Positions 37,961-46,662 of a stretch of DNA of 64,000 nt are shown here, in pieces; the stretch's first letter is position 1; each line of letters opens with the position of its first letter. A model generated the notes under the pieces. It ran no database searches. It was not told where the DNA came from and worked only from the letters and a program-made list of their open reading frames with translations. The translations under genes were made by a program, and so were the position numbers. This DNA is from Kalymmatonema hyalinum WJT4-NPBG1 (GTDB lineage: Bacteria; Cyanobacteriota; Cyanobacteriia; Cyanobacteriales; Nostocaceae): the NCBI GenBank assembly GCA_019359075.1, contig JAHHIB010000016.1:32239-96238 (forward strand), read 5' to 3'.

Positions 37961-40348
37961 TTAATCTTCAAACGTGATAAACACAGGACTAGTCCAGACC
38001 TTAGAATCATCAACCTGACGACCTGAAATATAGATTGGCAGAAAACCGTGGGGACTGGACTGAGGTTCTAGTATAAAGCTACCACTAACATCTCTTGGCA
38101 TAGGAGTTGCACTTAAGCGTTCTACCGCAATGAAAAGCTCTGCTCCTCCCAATTCTTGCCGCAAAATTCCTTTGTTGATCAGGTCTTTGCCGGAAAATTC
38201 CCAGCTAAATTCCGGGCAATGGATGTAAGGATTTCGCCGTACTGGGCTTCCTACCTTAATGTAACTACCGATTTGAATATGCAGCTGGAAGTGAGCGTGG
38301 AGTAAATCAGAAAGTTCCATTTCAATTGCATCAGAGTCTCCGTAGGTATCTGAGCTAAACTCTAGTTTCAGCGGTCCATCTCGTCTAACATACTCTTCTG
38401 GATGTTCCAAACCATGAGGCTGATAGCTCTGAACTAAAGTATTGGAAAATTCCAACGTTCCACGCCACTCAGCCCAACGATAGCGGTCTTTAATTCGTGA
38501 GCCACCCCAGCGCAGGCGAATTTTATTTGGAGCGAAATCTGCTTCCGACTGGAGGTTGCGATGCCAGAGTAACCCATTGTGGGTATATGCGGCAATTTCG
38601 TCCCAGCCGCTTGTGCCTAACAATCGATAATGAATGGTCACTGCACCGGATGCAGTCAATTCATCACCTTGAATGTGCGATCCTGACCAAAGCAAAGCAA
38701 CCAGGCGATCGCCTGTTGTTGCCCAGGTATGACGAGAACGCAGGGCATGATTAATATCTAACTTTGTCAGCGAGGGGGAAATAATCCCCGTTACTCCACC
38801 ATTGACCCCAAAAACCGCTGTCCCAGGAACGCCACCGCCACAGCGTCCGCGATGTTCATCGCCGTTCGCTGACACCCCAACTTTATATCCTCGACTAATG
38901 GCATCCTGATAAAACCAAGGGAAGTGTCCCCAAGCAGAACCAATTTCTATTAGACGTTCGAGTTTGGGGTGATGCCAGTCTAAAATAGCACGCCGTCCGC
39001 CGATGTGGGGGATGAGTAGGTGCTGCTCTGGATTGTGAATATATGCAGCATAAAGTTTATCTACAGGCCAAGCTCCAGGAAGCAGTTGTTTGCCTTTCAT
39101 GTCTTCGTTCCACTCGAAGGAACGAACGAGCTTTCCTTGGCTGTCGTAGGGGAATAAGACTTCGTCGCCTAAGAAAACGACATTGCGATCGCCCCCCGCC
39201 GCTGAATTCCCACACCACTCTGTACCAGGATAACAAAGAAACTCGCCTTCTTGCGTCACCTCCCGACACAGTTTCACATCTTGCTTCCACCGCTCCTCAG
39301 TAATATTAAAATCATTCGCCGTATAACCCAAAACATCCAACCCCGCCACATCTCGACCGTAGGCGAAATTATACTCCGTACTATTTGTTCCTACTGTGTT
39401 GTTGGAGTGAACGTGGAGGTCGGCAAAAAACGCACGAGGATAAGCTAGGTTGCTATCTGCTGTGATAGGAGTGGGAGCGCTTTGTAAATCAGTTCCTACC
39501 AAAGTCGCCTGGAGTATTGTTTCTTCATCTGCATCCAGAGTCAGGGTGGTTTTTGCCACAGTCCAACCTTGCTCTGGCAAATCCAGCAACTGCTCTTGTA
39601 GAGTTCTAGAGGAACTATGACCTGTCAACAGCAGTTGTCCTCCCAACCCCCAACAAGTATTTCCCCAAACATCTTCTGACCGTATTATTACAGGCAACGA
39701 AACACCTGTTTTGACCAGTCGCGGAGTGACAATTGCAAGTTTGGCAGGTGGTCCTGGCACAATATCAATCACAACATCGCCGGGAATGTCGGCAAAGCGA
39801 GACGTGCCAACCGGGTCAATATAAGCACGGAAGCGGAAGCCTTGCTCAACAAAAGTTTGCACCCTTGTTCCTGGTCCTCCAGCACGGCGATCGCCCAACC
39901 GAATTAAAATATGGTCGCCTGGTTTGATGTAACCATCGACAATATCTACAATAATCGCCTTCTGATAAGGACGTTCATGCCCCTTCTGGTCAAACCGAAC
40001 CTTGAGTGACTGCACTGTTGCAGGGCTCTCACCAGGAAGAGGAGGGCGAGCTTGGTATTCTGCTGAAAGATAGTTAGCCGCCTTGGGGTCTTCCGTCTGA
40101 AACAGTCCCCAGTCTGAGTAAAACTTGAACGTTACCTTAATCCAAGCACCGTCTGCAATCCCAGAAGCACCGACTTCGTAGTCAAGTAGAATTTCCTGCC
40201 AACTTCCAGCCTCAATTTGTCGAGTGGAACAGTGTAGACGACCCAGAAACGGTAAAGTGTTGACATACTCCAGATATCCTTGGGGATGAGCATACTCTCC
40301 TAGCAATAAATCAAGGTTTTCGTTTGATATGTAGTTTTCCTGAGTCAT
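37961..40348 (-). CDS. DUF3604-like protein (putative PHP-fold hydrolase)
   Basis: 795 residues, no signal peptide. The N-terminal ~300 residues are beta-rich. The PHP-like motif FFADLHVHSNNTVGTNSTEY, about 315 residues in, supplies clustered histidines. Further segments include YPGTEWCGNSAAGGDRNVVF, a late SANGDEHRGRCGGG and RSRHTWATTGDR. These match DUF3604 proteins, which are thought to be metal-dependent hydrolases related to phosphoesterases. The gene begins 4 bases after the stop of the upstream PstS-like gene, so the two are probably co-transcribed. Reaction unknown. Confidence 0.75.
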   Translation of the reverse strand: MTQENYISNENLDLLLGEYAHPQGYLEYVNTLPFLGRLHCSTRQIEAGSWQEILLDYEVGASGIADGAWIKVTFKFYSDWGLFQTEDPKAANYLSAEYQARPPLPGESPATVQSLKVRFDQKGHERPYQKAIIVDIVDGYIKPGDHILIRLGDRRAGGPGTRVQTFVEQGFRFRAYIDPVGTSRFADIPGDVVIDIVPGPPAKLAIVTPRLVKTGVSLPVIIRSEDVWGNTCWGLGGQLLLTGHSSSRTLQEQLLDLPEQGWTVAKTTLTLDADEETILQATLVGTDLQSAPTPITADSNLAYPRAFFADLHVHSNNTVGTNSTEYNFAYGRDVAGLDVLGYTANDFNITEERWKQDVKLCREVTQEGEFLCYPGTEWCGNSAAGGDRNVVFLGDEVLFPYDSQGKLVRSFEWNEDMKGKQLLPGAWPVDKLYAAYIHNPEQHLLIPHIGGRRAILDWHHPKLERLIEIGSAWGHFPWFYQDAISRGYKVGVSANGDEHRGRCGGGVPGTAVFGVNGGVTGIISPSLTKLDINHALRSRHTWATTGDRLVALLWSGSHIQGDELTASGAVTIHYRLLGTSGWDEIAAYTHNGLLWHRNLQSEADFAPNKIRLRWGGSRIKDRYRWAEWRGTLEFSNTLVQSYQPHGLEHPEEYVRRDGPLKLEFSSDTYGDSDAIEMELSDLLHAHFQLHIQIGSYIKVGSPVRRNPYIHCPEFSWEFSGKDLINKGILRQELGGAELFIAVERLSATPMPRDVSGSFILEPQSSPHGFLPIYISGRQVDDSKVWTSPVFITFED

Positions 40349-40352
40349 TTTC

Positions 40353-41507
40353 TCAACGTATTGGTACTAAGCCCGCCTTTTGGACAAATTGTTGACCTTC
40401 TTTAGACAGCAATAGATTACCATAGGCGACTCCAGCTTGTTCATCTGCTCTACCGTCCCGGCGAATTATGACATACAAGTACCTGGTTATGGGGTAAGTA
40501 GTATTCTGGAAGGCTTTTATATTCAGTTGACCATCAGTGACAACTGGGACATACTGCTTGCTGTCACCAGGAGCCAAGGCTACAGGGCGAACTGTCTGCT
40601 GAGTGGCAACTAGCATCGCAGCGCCGATACCGATGGCTCCTGGGGTAGAGGCTACATCACGAACAAGTACAGTGTAATCTCGGCTGGAGCGTACCTTAGG
40701 GCTAACACTTCCAACTTTTGAACCAAGAAGCGTTTTCAGTAAAGCGGTCGTCTTGGTATTTATACTGAAAGGGACAATCGGCAAGTTTGGTCCCCCGACC
40801 TCTTTCCAGTTGGTGATTTTGCCCGTGTAAATGTCCTGGAGTTGAGCTACGGAAAGACCAGGGATGGAAATATCTGGATGGGTATAGGAGCCAAGCCCAT
40901 CGATAGCAACGGCGACCTTATCCAATTTAAAACCGCGCTCAGTTGCCTGTTTATACTCAGCATCCTCAAGGGGACGACCGGATAGGGCAAAGCTAAGTTG
41001 ACCGTTGAGCACCATTTCAATTCCTTTACCAGTACCAGGTTGATTGTCAATTGGATCGGTATAGCGTAGGATAAAATTCGGGTGAGCCTGGTTGATAGCC
41101 TTATGTGTGCCTTGAGTAACTAGAGATGCAAAAATGAGGGAGCCACCAAAGTTGAATGTACCTTCTGGCACGTTCGGGACTTCCTTCATGGAAGTGTAAG
41201 ATCGGATGTCTGAATTGTTGGAAGATGAATTGTTGGAAGAAATGTTCTGATTGCTGACATTTTGTGACGATTGGGCTTGCTGCCAGAAAAAGTAGCCTCC
41301 CACACCGACAAGCAGCAAGAGTATGGCTGATAAACTAATCCCACTCACAAACAGTGTAGACCTAGTCATTCTCTCTTTAATAGCTACAGAAGAAATCACA
41401 AGGGGCTGACCGCACTTTTGACAGTACTTAGCCCCAATAGGATTTGCATCATAGCTACACGAGCTGCAGATTATGCTTCTCTTAGCATTTGATTCATTAG
41501 TATTCAT
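40353..41507 (-). CDS. Zinc-ribbon, membrane-anchored PstS-like substrate-binding protein
   Basis: 384 residues from ATG 41507 (the frame extends upstream to 41555). The N-terminus has a double-cysteine zinc ribbon (CSSCSYDANPIGAKYCQKCG). One membrane helix follows (LFVSGISLSAILLLLVGVGG), then a linker rich in Ser and Asn. The C-terminal ~260 residues form a periplasmic phosphate-binding-like domain: FNFGGSLIFASLVTQGTHKA, SFALSGRPL and IPGLSVAQLQDIYTGKITNW. A cytoplasmic zinc ribbon joined to an extracytoplasmic binding domain suggests a sensor or anchored receptor rather than a normal PstS. It is followed after 4 bases by the DUF3604-like gene; no pstCAB genes are adjacent. Confidence 0.8.
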   Translation of the reverse strand: MNTNESNAKRSIICSSCSYDANPIGAKYCQKCGQPLVISSVAIKERMTRSTLFVSGISLSAILLLLVGVGGYFFWQQAQSSQNVSNQNISSNNSSSNNSDIRSYTSMKEVPNVPEGTFNFGGSLIFASLVTQGTHKAINQAHPNFILRYTDPIDNQPGTGKGIEMVLNGQLSFALSGRPLEDAEYKQATERGFKLDKVAVAIDGLGSYTHPDISIPGLSVAQLQDIYTGKITNWKEVGGPNLPIVPFSINTKTTALLKTLLGSKVGSVSPKVRSSRDYTVLVRDVASTPGAIGIGAAMLVATQQTVRPVALAPGDSKQYVPVVTDGQLNIKAFQNTTYPITRYLYVIIRRDGRADEQAGVAYGNLLLSKEGQQFVQKAGLVPIR

Positions 41508-41745
41508 GCAATTCCTCAAGGATGTGCTTTGCAGGTTACGGAATAGTAAAAACAAATTCTTTTTTACCAGTTGTTGGGAACGGGCTTTTGTGGTAGAGAC
41601 CCAAAGATTTGTTAGACTTTCGCCGCAAACACAACATGACTCAATTCACAACGACGGCTTTGGTCGATGAGTCAATTTATCGCCACCCTGTTTTTTTAAC
41701 TAGGACAATTTTAGCCGCAAAGCCTAGTTATGTAAACGCGATCGC

Positions 41746-42612
41746 CTAATTCCTCTTGAAAACTTGTGATAATGCAAAATTTCGGGGTTTGTCTGCTGTA
41801 CGCAGTAACTCCTGTCCAATCAGGGTTAGCAATGCTAACAAAGCGAGAAGCGACGCACAGGCAAAAGCAGCGATCGTATCGTATTCGCTATAGACTCGTT
41901 CGATGTGCAATGTCAGCGTGTTTGTTTCTCCAATCAGTTTGCCTGAAACCACCGAGACGGCTCCAAACTCCCCAATTGCTCTAGATGTACAAAGTATCAC
42001 ACCGTAAAGTAACGCCCAGCGAATCGAAGGAAAAGTCACGCGCCAAAAAGTCTGCCAAGAATTTGCTCCTAGTGTTTGAGCTGCTTCTTCTTGTGCTATT
42101 TCCATGCTTTGTAGCGTAGGTAGCACCTCTCGGATCACAAACGGGAGTGTAACAAATAAAGTTGTAAAAATCATTCCTGGCAAAGCGAAGATGATTTTGA
42201 TGTTGGCTGCTTCCAACCAAGAACCAAACAGACCAACAGTCTGACTATAGAGAAGGATGAACATTAAACCCACAACGGTGGGTGAAATGGCTAATGGTAA
42301 ATCTATAATTCCTAACAGTAAAATCTTACCGGGAAACGAGTATCGCGCCAGAATCCAGGCAATTAAAATTCCAAACCCAGTATTCATGGGAACCGCGACT
42401 AAGGCGATCGCCACTGTTAAAAAGATGGCATGACGAGCTTCTGGTGCCATGATTCCTGTCCAGTAAGCCGCAATACCATTGGCAAACGCTTGATAAAAAA
42501 TAGTCACTAAAGGAAGAACAACGACGATGACTAGGAAAGACAGACCTAGAGCAATCAACAGATAGCGTCCCCAAGGCAAGGATTGTAGCTGGGCTTTTGA
42601 GCTAATTCTCAT
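41746..42612 (-). CDS. cysW: Sulfate ABC transporter permease CysW
   Basis: 288 residues, about six membrane helices, of the CysW branch of sulfate/thiosulfate permeases. The inner-membrane permease signature is visible as EEAAQTLGANSWQTFWRVTF, the EAA loop that contacts the ATPase. It overlaps cysT by 11 bases, showing tight coupling. It should pair with CysT and Sbp to import sulfate. No cysA follows it: the next gene downstream is the unrelated PstS-like gene, so the ATPase must be encoded elsewhere. Confidence 0.93.
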   Translation of the reverse strand: MRISSKAQLQSLPWGRYLLIALGLSFLVIVVVLPLVTIFYQAFANGIAAYWTGIMAPEARHAIFLTVAIALVAVPMNTGFGILIAWILARYSFPGKILLLGIIDLPLAISPTVVGLMFILLYSQTVGLFGSWLEAANIKIIFALPGMIFTTLFVTLPFVIREVLPTLQSMEIAQEEAAQTLGANSWQTFWRVTFPSIRWALLYGVILCTSRAIGEFGAVSVVSGKLIGETNTLTLHIERVYSEYDTIAAFACASLLALLALLTLIGQELLRTADKPRNFALSQVFKRN

Positions 42613-43474
42613 ACCGCCGACTCCACCATTGCAATAGATTGGTACTAATCAAAATGACTAGAGAAAACATCAACAGCACGATCGCCACCGCCGTTGCACC
42701 GCTATAGTCATATTGCTCCAACCGACGGTAAATGTAGATAGAGCTAATCATCGTTTCATAAGGAATATTGCCCGAAATTATCAAAACTACGCCGTACTCC
42801 CCAACAGCACGCGCAAAAGCCAGCGTAAACCCTGTCAAGATCGCAGGCAGTAATTGCGGAAAAATGACTCGCCAAAACGTTTGCCAAGCATTTGCTCCCA
42901 GGATGTGTGCTGCTTCCTCTACCTCTGGCTCAATTTCCATAAGAACGGGCTGCACCGTTCTCACGACAAAAGGAAGCGTCACGAAGACTTTCGCAAAAAC
43001 AACTCCTACCACAGATGAGGTCAAGTTCACTTGCTCGATACCCAGCCCTCGCAAACTATTTCCTAAGAATGTTCCGGGATCAAGGTACTGTCCAAGGACT
43101 CCACCAGAACCGTACAGAGACACCAAAGCAATTCCAGCAACCACCGAAGGCATGGCAAAGGGCAAATCCACCAAACCGTCTGCTAGCCGTCTGCCTGGAA
43201 ACTCATAACGTACTAATATCCAGGCAAGGATAACCCCAAAGACACTGTTAATTAGGGCAGCCAACAAAGCAGCACCAAAGGAAAGCTTATACGCTTCCAC
43301 AGCAACAGGAGCAGTGATCACCTGCCATAATTCTTGCCAAGAGCGTTTAGAGGTTTCTAAGAAGATAACGCTTAAAGGCAGCAGAACGATAAAGCTAATG
43401 TAAGTCAGGGCTAAACCCTGCAAAAGTGACCGATGAAAGCGTTGAGTAGAGAGGGTATCAGAGGTAGCTAACAT
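42602..43474 (-). CDS. cysT: Sulfate ABC transporter permease CysT (CysU)
   Basis: 290 residues with about six membrane helices and the permease EAA loop EEAAHILGANAWQTFWRVIF. Other family segments are LVDLPFAMPSVVAGIALVSL and FARAVGEYGVVLIISGN, typical of CysT. It follows sbpA by 5 bases and overlaps cysW by 11 bases, giving the order sbpA-cysT-cysW in one operon. It forms the heterodimeric membrane channel with CysW. Confidence 0.93.
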   Translation of the reverse strand: MLATSDTLSTQRFHRSLLQGLALTYISFIVLLPLSVIFLETSKRSWQELWQVITAPVAVEAYKLSFGAALLAALINSVFGVILAWILVRYEFPGRRLADGLVDLPFAMPSVVAGIALVSLYGSGGVLGQYLDPGTFLGNSLRGLGIEQVNLTSSVVGVVFAKVFVTLPFVVRTVQPVLMEIEPEVEEAAHILGANAWQTFWRVIFPQLLPAILTGFTLAFARAVGEYGVVLIISGNIPYETMISSIYIYRRLEQYDYSGATAVAIVLLMFSLVILISTNLLQWWSRRYEN

Positions 43475-43479
43475 TGAGG

Positions 43480-44550
43480 TTATTGGGTTCTGGCTGCTGC
43501 TTGAGCAGAATCGAATAATGCTCCATCTGCAAAAAGCTTCTGGTCTACGGGTTTCCAGCCACCAAAATCGGCTATTTTATAGAGGGTTTTCACAGGCTTG
43601 TAAAGCTTAGCTTGTTGCTGGTATGCCTTTTCATCTATTGGACGGTAGCCTAGCTGAGCATAGATTTCTTGTCCTTTAGGTGAAAACAAAAACTTGGTAA
43701 ACGCTTCTGCCACTTCGCGGGTTCCCCGTTTGTCTACTATCTTGTCAACAACCGTGACTGGAAAATCGACCTGGATATTACTTGCTGGCACAATGTAAGG
43801 ATAATCCTCAGGAATGACGTTATTGGCAAAGATAATTTCGTTCTCAAATGTGACGAGTGCATCACCAATTTTATTTTTCACAAATGTATCTGTTGCCTCT
43901 CGCCCATTGCTGACCAAGGTCTTAATGTTTTTGACGAAGCCTTTGAGATAATCTTGTGCCGCCTGTTCTCCTTGAGACTTGAGAATAGAACCGTATCCTG
44001 CTAATATACCCCATCGAGCGTTACCACCGGTTTGAGGATTGATTGCCACAACTGACACACCATCACGAGCGAGGTCGTTCCAGTTCTGAATTTGCTTGGG
44101 ATTTCCAGGTCTTGTGACGATAACCATGACCGAACTGGCGGGGGAAGCTTGATTGGGTAACCTTTGGCTCCAATCTTTGCTGACAAACCCTTTTTCTACC
44201 AAAGGGTCTAAATTGCTTTGGAGATTCTGAGCCAGAATATCAGCTTGCAAACCACCCAAAATTGCTCTAGTTTGCGCTCCAGACCCACCATAGGATTCTT
44301 TGAACTTGACATCTTGACCTGTTTTTGCTTTCCACTCCTGCTGAAATGCCGGAATCATTTTGGAGTAAAGCGCTTTAGCCACTCCATAACTAACCAAAGT
44401 GAGTTCTACTGCTCCCGAGTTCTTAGTAGCAGTTGCTTGGGTTTGACGAGTTGATACCTGGTTTTGAATAGAATTCTGCTTTTGGGTGCAGGCAGGAATC
44501 ATAAACCCCGCAGTAAATAGCAAAGCGCGTAAGGCAGAACGCCTTTTCAT
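43480..44550 (-). CDS. sbpA: Sulfate-binding lipoprotein
   Basis: 356 residues. The N-terminus MKRRSALRALLFTAGFMIPAC forms a lipoprotein signal with the lipid-modified cysteine likely at ACTQ. The mature sequence matches sulfate-binding proteins: VELTLVSYGVAKALYSKMIP, FKESYGGSGAQTRAILGGLQ, INPQTGGNARWGILAGYGS and VTFENEIIFAN. It captures sulfate in the periplasm for CysT/CysW. First gene of the operon, preceded by about 200 bases that should include its promoter; a sulfur-starvation regulator site was not identified. Confidence 0.93.
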   Translation of the reverse strand: MKRRSALRALLFTAGFMIPACTQKQNSIQNQVSTRQTQATATKNSGAVELTLVSYGVAKALYSKMIPAFQQEWKAKTGQDVKFKESYGGSGAQTRAILGGLQADILAQNLQSNLDPLVEKGFVSKDWSQRLPNQASPASSVMVIVTRPGNPKQIQNWNDLARDGVSVVAINPQTGGNARWGILAGYGSILKSQGEQAAQDYLKGFVKNIKTLVSNGREATDTFVKNKIGDALVTFENEIIFANNVIPEDYPYIVPASNIQVDFPVTVVDKIVDKRGTREVAEAFTKFLFSPKGQEIYAQLGYRPIDEKAYQQQAKLYKPVKTLYKIADFGGWKPVDQKLFADGALFDSAQAAARTQ

Positions 44551-44752
44551 AGATAGCTCCTGATAACTGATAAGATGCTGCTGTTGTAAGGAATATTCCT
44601 AAATATTGATGAAAAAATCGCGATTTAGAAATAATACCAATTCTCTATGTCTTTGCAAAATATTTAGATTACCTTGTTTTCTTTGCGTCTTTGCGTGAGG
44701 TTTAGAAGACATAATTATACAGTGTTGACCAACGACAACAACAAAAAGACCT

Positions 44753-45889
44753 GTGGCTAATCAAGAAGAAACCATTTTCTCCTTATCGCGATCGCCTTTA
44801 TTTGAACTTGCACAAGAACTGAAAGCACGGCTCACCAGCTTTGGCGGTTGGGAAATGCCGGTGCAGTTTGTTGGCATTCTTCAGGAACACGAAGCTGTCA
44901 GAAATGCAGCAGGAATGTTTGATATTTCCCACATGGGCAAATTTACCCTTCAAGGGAAAAACCTCATTTCGCAACTCCAATATTTAGTTCCTTCAGACTT
45001 AAGCCGCTTGCAGCAAGGGGCAGCGCAATACACTGTATTATTAAATCCTCAAGCTGGCATCATCGACGACATCATTTTTTACTACCAAGGCGAAGACAGC
45101 ACTGGTGAACAACGGGGAGTGATGATTGTCAATGCTGCTACCACTAGTAAGGATAAAGCATGGCTCTTGCAACACCTTGACCAGAATGAGGTGAAATTCC
45201 AAGACATTTCACCAGAAAAAGTGTTAATTGCCGTGCAAGGACCAAAAGCTAGTAGCATCCTTCAGTCCTTTGTGCAAGAAGACTTAACTCCAGTCAAAGC
45301 ATTTGGACACTTGGAGGCGACAGTACTGGGTAAACCAGGATTCATTGCCCGCACAGGTTACACTGGGGAAGATGGCTTTGAGGTGATGGTAGATCCAGAT
45401 GTCGGGCTAGAATTATGGCGAAGTCTAGTCAAAGCGGGTGTTATTCCGGCAGGATTGGGTGCGAGAGACACCCTAAGGTTGGAGGCGGCGATGGCACTTT
45501 ACGGGCAAGATATCGACGACACGACTACCCCAATGGAAGCTGGTTTAGGTTGGCTGGTTCATCTTGACACTAAAGGTGACTTTATTGGTCGGTCAATCTT
45601 GGAACGGCAAAAAGCGGGTGGGGTTCAACGCCGACTTGTTGGTTTGCAAATGCAAGGACGCAACATTGCCCGCCACGCCTACCAAGTACTATCACAAGGT
45701 GTAGTCGTTGGAGAAGTGACCAGTGGTACACTATCACCAACGCTTGGTTATCCCATTGCCTTAGCCTACGTTCCCACCGAACTAGCAACTGTTAGTCAGC
45801 AGCTAGAAGTGGAAATTCGTGGTAAACCTTACCCAGCGGTAGTGGTAAAACGTCCGTTTTATCGCTCAAAAAATCGGATCAATAACTGA
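44753..45889 (+). CDS. gcvT: Glycine cleavage system T protein (aminomethyltransferase)
   Basis: 378 residues, GTG start at 44753. GcvT releases ammonia from the aminomethyl-lipoyl H protein and passes the one-carbon unit to tetrahydrofolate. Hallmarks are FDISHMGKFTLQG, the folate-binding Asp in GIIDDIIFYYQGED, FIARTGYTGEDGFEVM, and LRLEAAMALYGQDIDDTTTP. Length is normal. It is followed by gcvH and gcvP on the same strand with 190-base gaps, so the three may be separate or loosely linked transcripts. No glycine riboswitch was recognised upstream. Confidence 0.95.
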   Translation: MANQEETIFSLSRSPLFELAQELKARLTSFGGWEMPVQFVGILQEHEAVRNAAGMFDISHMGKFTLQGKNLISQLQYLVPSDLSRLQQGAAQYTVLLNPQAGIIDDIIFYYQGEDSTGEQRGVMIVNAATTSKDKAWLLQHLDQNEVKFQDISPEKVLIAVQGPKASSILQSFVQEDLTPVKAFGHLEATVLGKPGFIARTGYTGEDGFEVMVDPDVGLELWRSLVKAGVIPAGLGARDTLRLEAAMALYGQDIDDTTTPMEAGLGWLVHLDTKGDFIGRSILERQKAGGVQRRLVGLQMQGRNIARHAYQVLSQGVVVGEVTSGTLSPTLGYPIALAYVPTELATVSQQLEVEIRGKPYPAVVVKRPFYRSKNRINN

Positions 45890-46080
45890 TAACCGCTCAG
45901 GTTTTTGAGGAATAATGTGTTGTAAGTGGCTTAATCTCCACTATGGTTAATTGACCGAACAGTGCTGAGTAGTAAGTAGTTTACACTCAGGACTGATTGC
46001 TTGGAATTGGTGGGCTTTCAAATAAATATGGTATTAATCGCTATAGGGGTGTAAATTTTTGATGTGGAAGAGGAAGTGGT

Positions 46081-46467
46081 ATGTCTTTTGAATATCCTGA
46101 AGATTTGAGATACCTGGATACTCATGAATACGTGCGTCTTGAGGGCGAAATTGCCACCATTGGCATTACCGCCTTTGCCGTAGATCAATTGGGTGACATT
46201 GTGTTTTTGGAACTCCCAGAAATCGGCGATGCTCTCACCAAGGGAGACAGCTTTGGCACAATTGAATCAGTGAAAGCTGTGGAAGACCTTAACTCCCCAG
46301 TCACTGGCACAGTCATAGAACGCAATGAAGCCTTGATAGAATCACCTGAACAATTAGCAGAAGACCCTTACGGGGAAGGATGGTTGCTGAAACTACGCGT
46401 CAACGACCCTGGTGATATTGATGATGCTTTAACTGCGGGTGAGTATAGCAGCGAACTAGAAGCGTAG
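46081..46467 (+). CDS. gcvH: Glycine cleavage system H protein
   Basis: 128 residues. GcvH is the lipoyl carrier shuttling the aminomethyl group between GcvP, GcvT and Lpd. The lipoylated lysine is visible in [15 protein letters not shown]. The family ending with [13 protein letters not shown] is also present. A ribosome binding site GAGGAAG precedes the ATG. It lies between gcvT and gcvP; an 18-base perfect inverted repeat follows before gcvP. Confidence 0.96.
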   Translation: MSFEYPEDLRYLDTHEYVRLEGEIATIGITAFAVDQLGDIVFLELPEIGDALTKGDSFGTIESVKAVEDLNSPVTGTVIERNEALIESPEQLAEDPYGEGWLLKLRVNDPGDIDDALTAGEYSSELEA

Positions 46468-46509
46468 AACAGATGAGGAGCCAGCTCCGTGCGGAGGTTG
46501 CCTCCGTTG

Positions 46510-46560
46510 AGAGGACTGGCGTGGGGATGAGGGAGAAACTCCTCCCCACGCCAGTCCTCT
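46510..46560. repeat. Perfect 18-base inverted repeat between gcvH and gcvP
   Basis: Arms 46510-46527 and 46543-46560 are exact complements, with a 15-base loop. A further short palindrome with GGAGGTTGCCTCC lies just upstream at about 46494-46506. No T-run follows. It is a GC-rich dispersed-repeat-like element that could also attenuate gcvP transcription. Confidence 0.75.
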
Positions 46561-46662
46561 CCGGAAAAATATCAAAAAATTTAGATAAATTAATCACACA
46601 TAGCCGACGCGTCAAAGATACTTGTTGCAAAATATGAAGTAGTCGCGTCTGGAGAGCAATTT

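Noticed and set aside
44551..44752. Glycine riboswitch before gcvT
   Set aside because: No conserved glycine-aptamer core or tandem structure could be recognised in this stretch.
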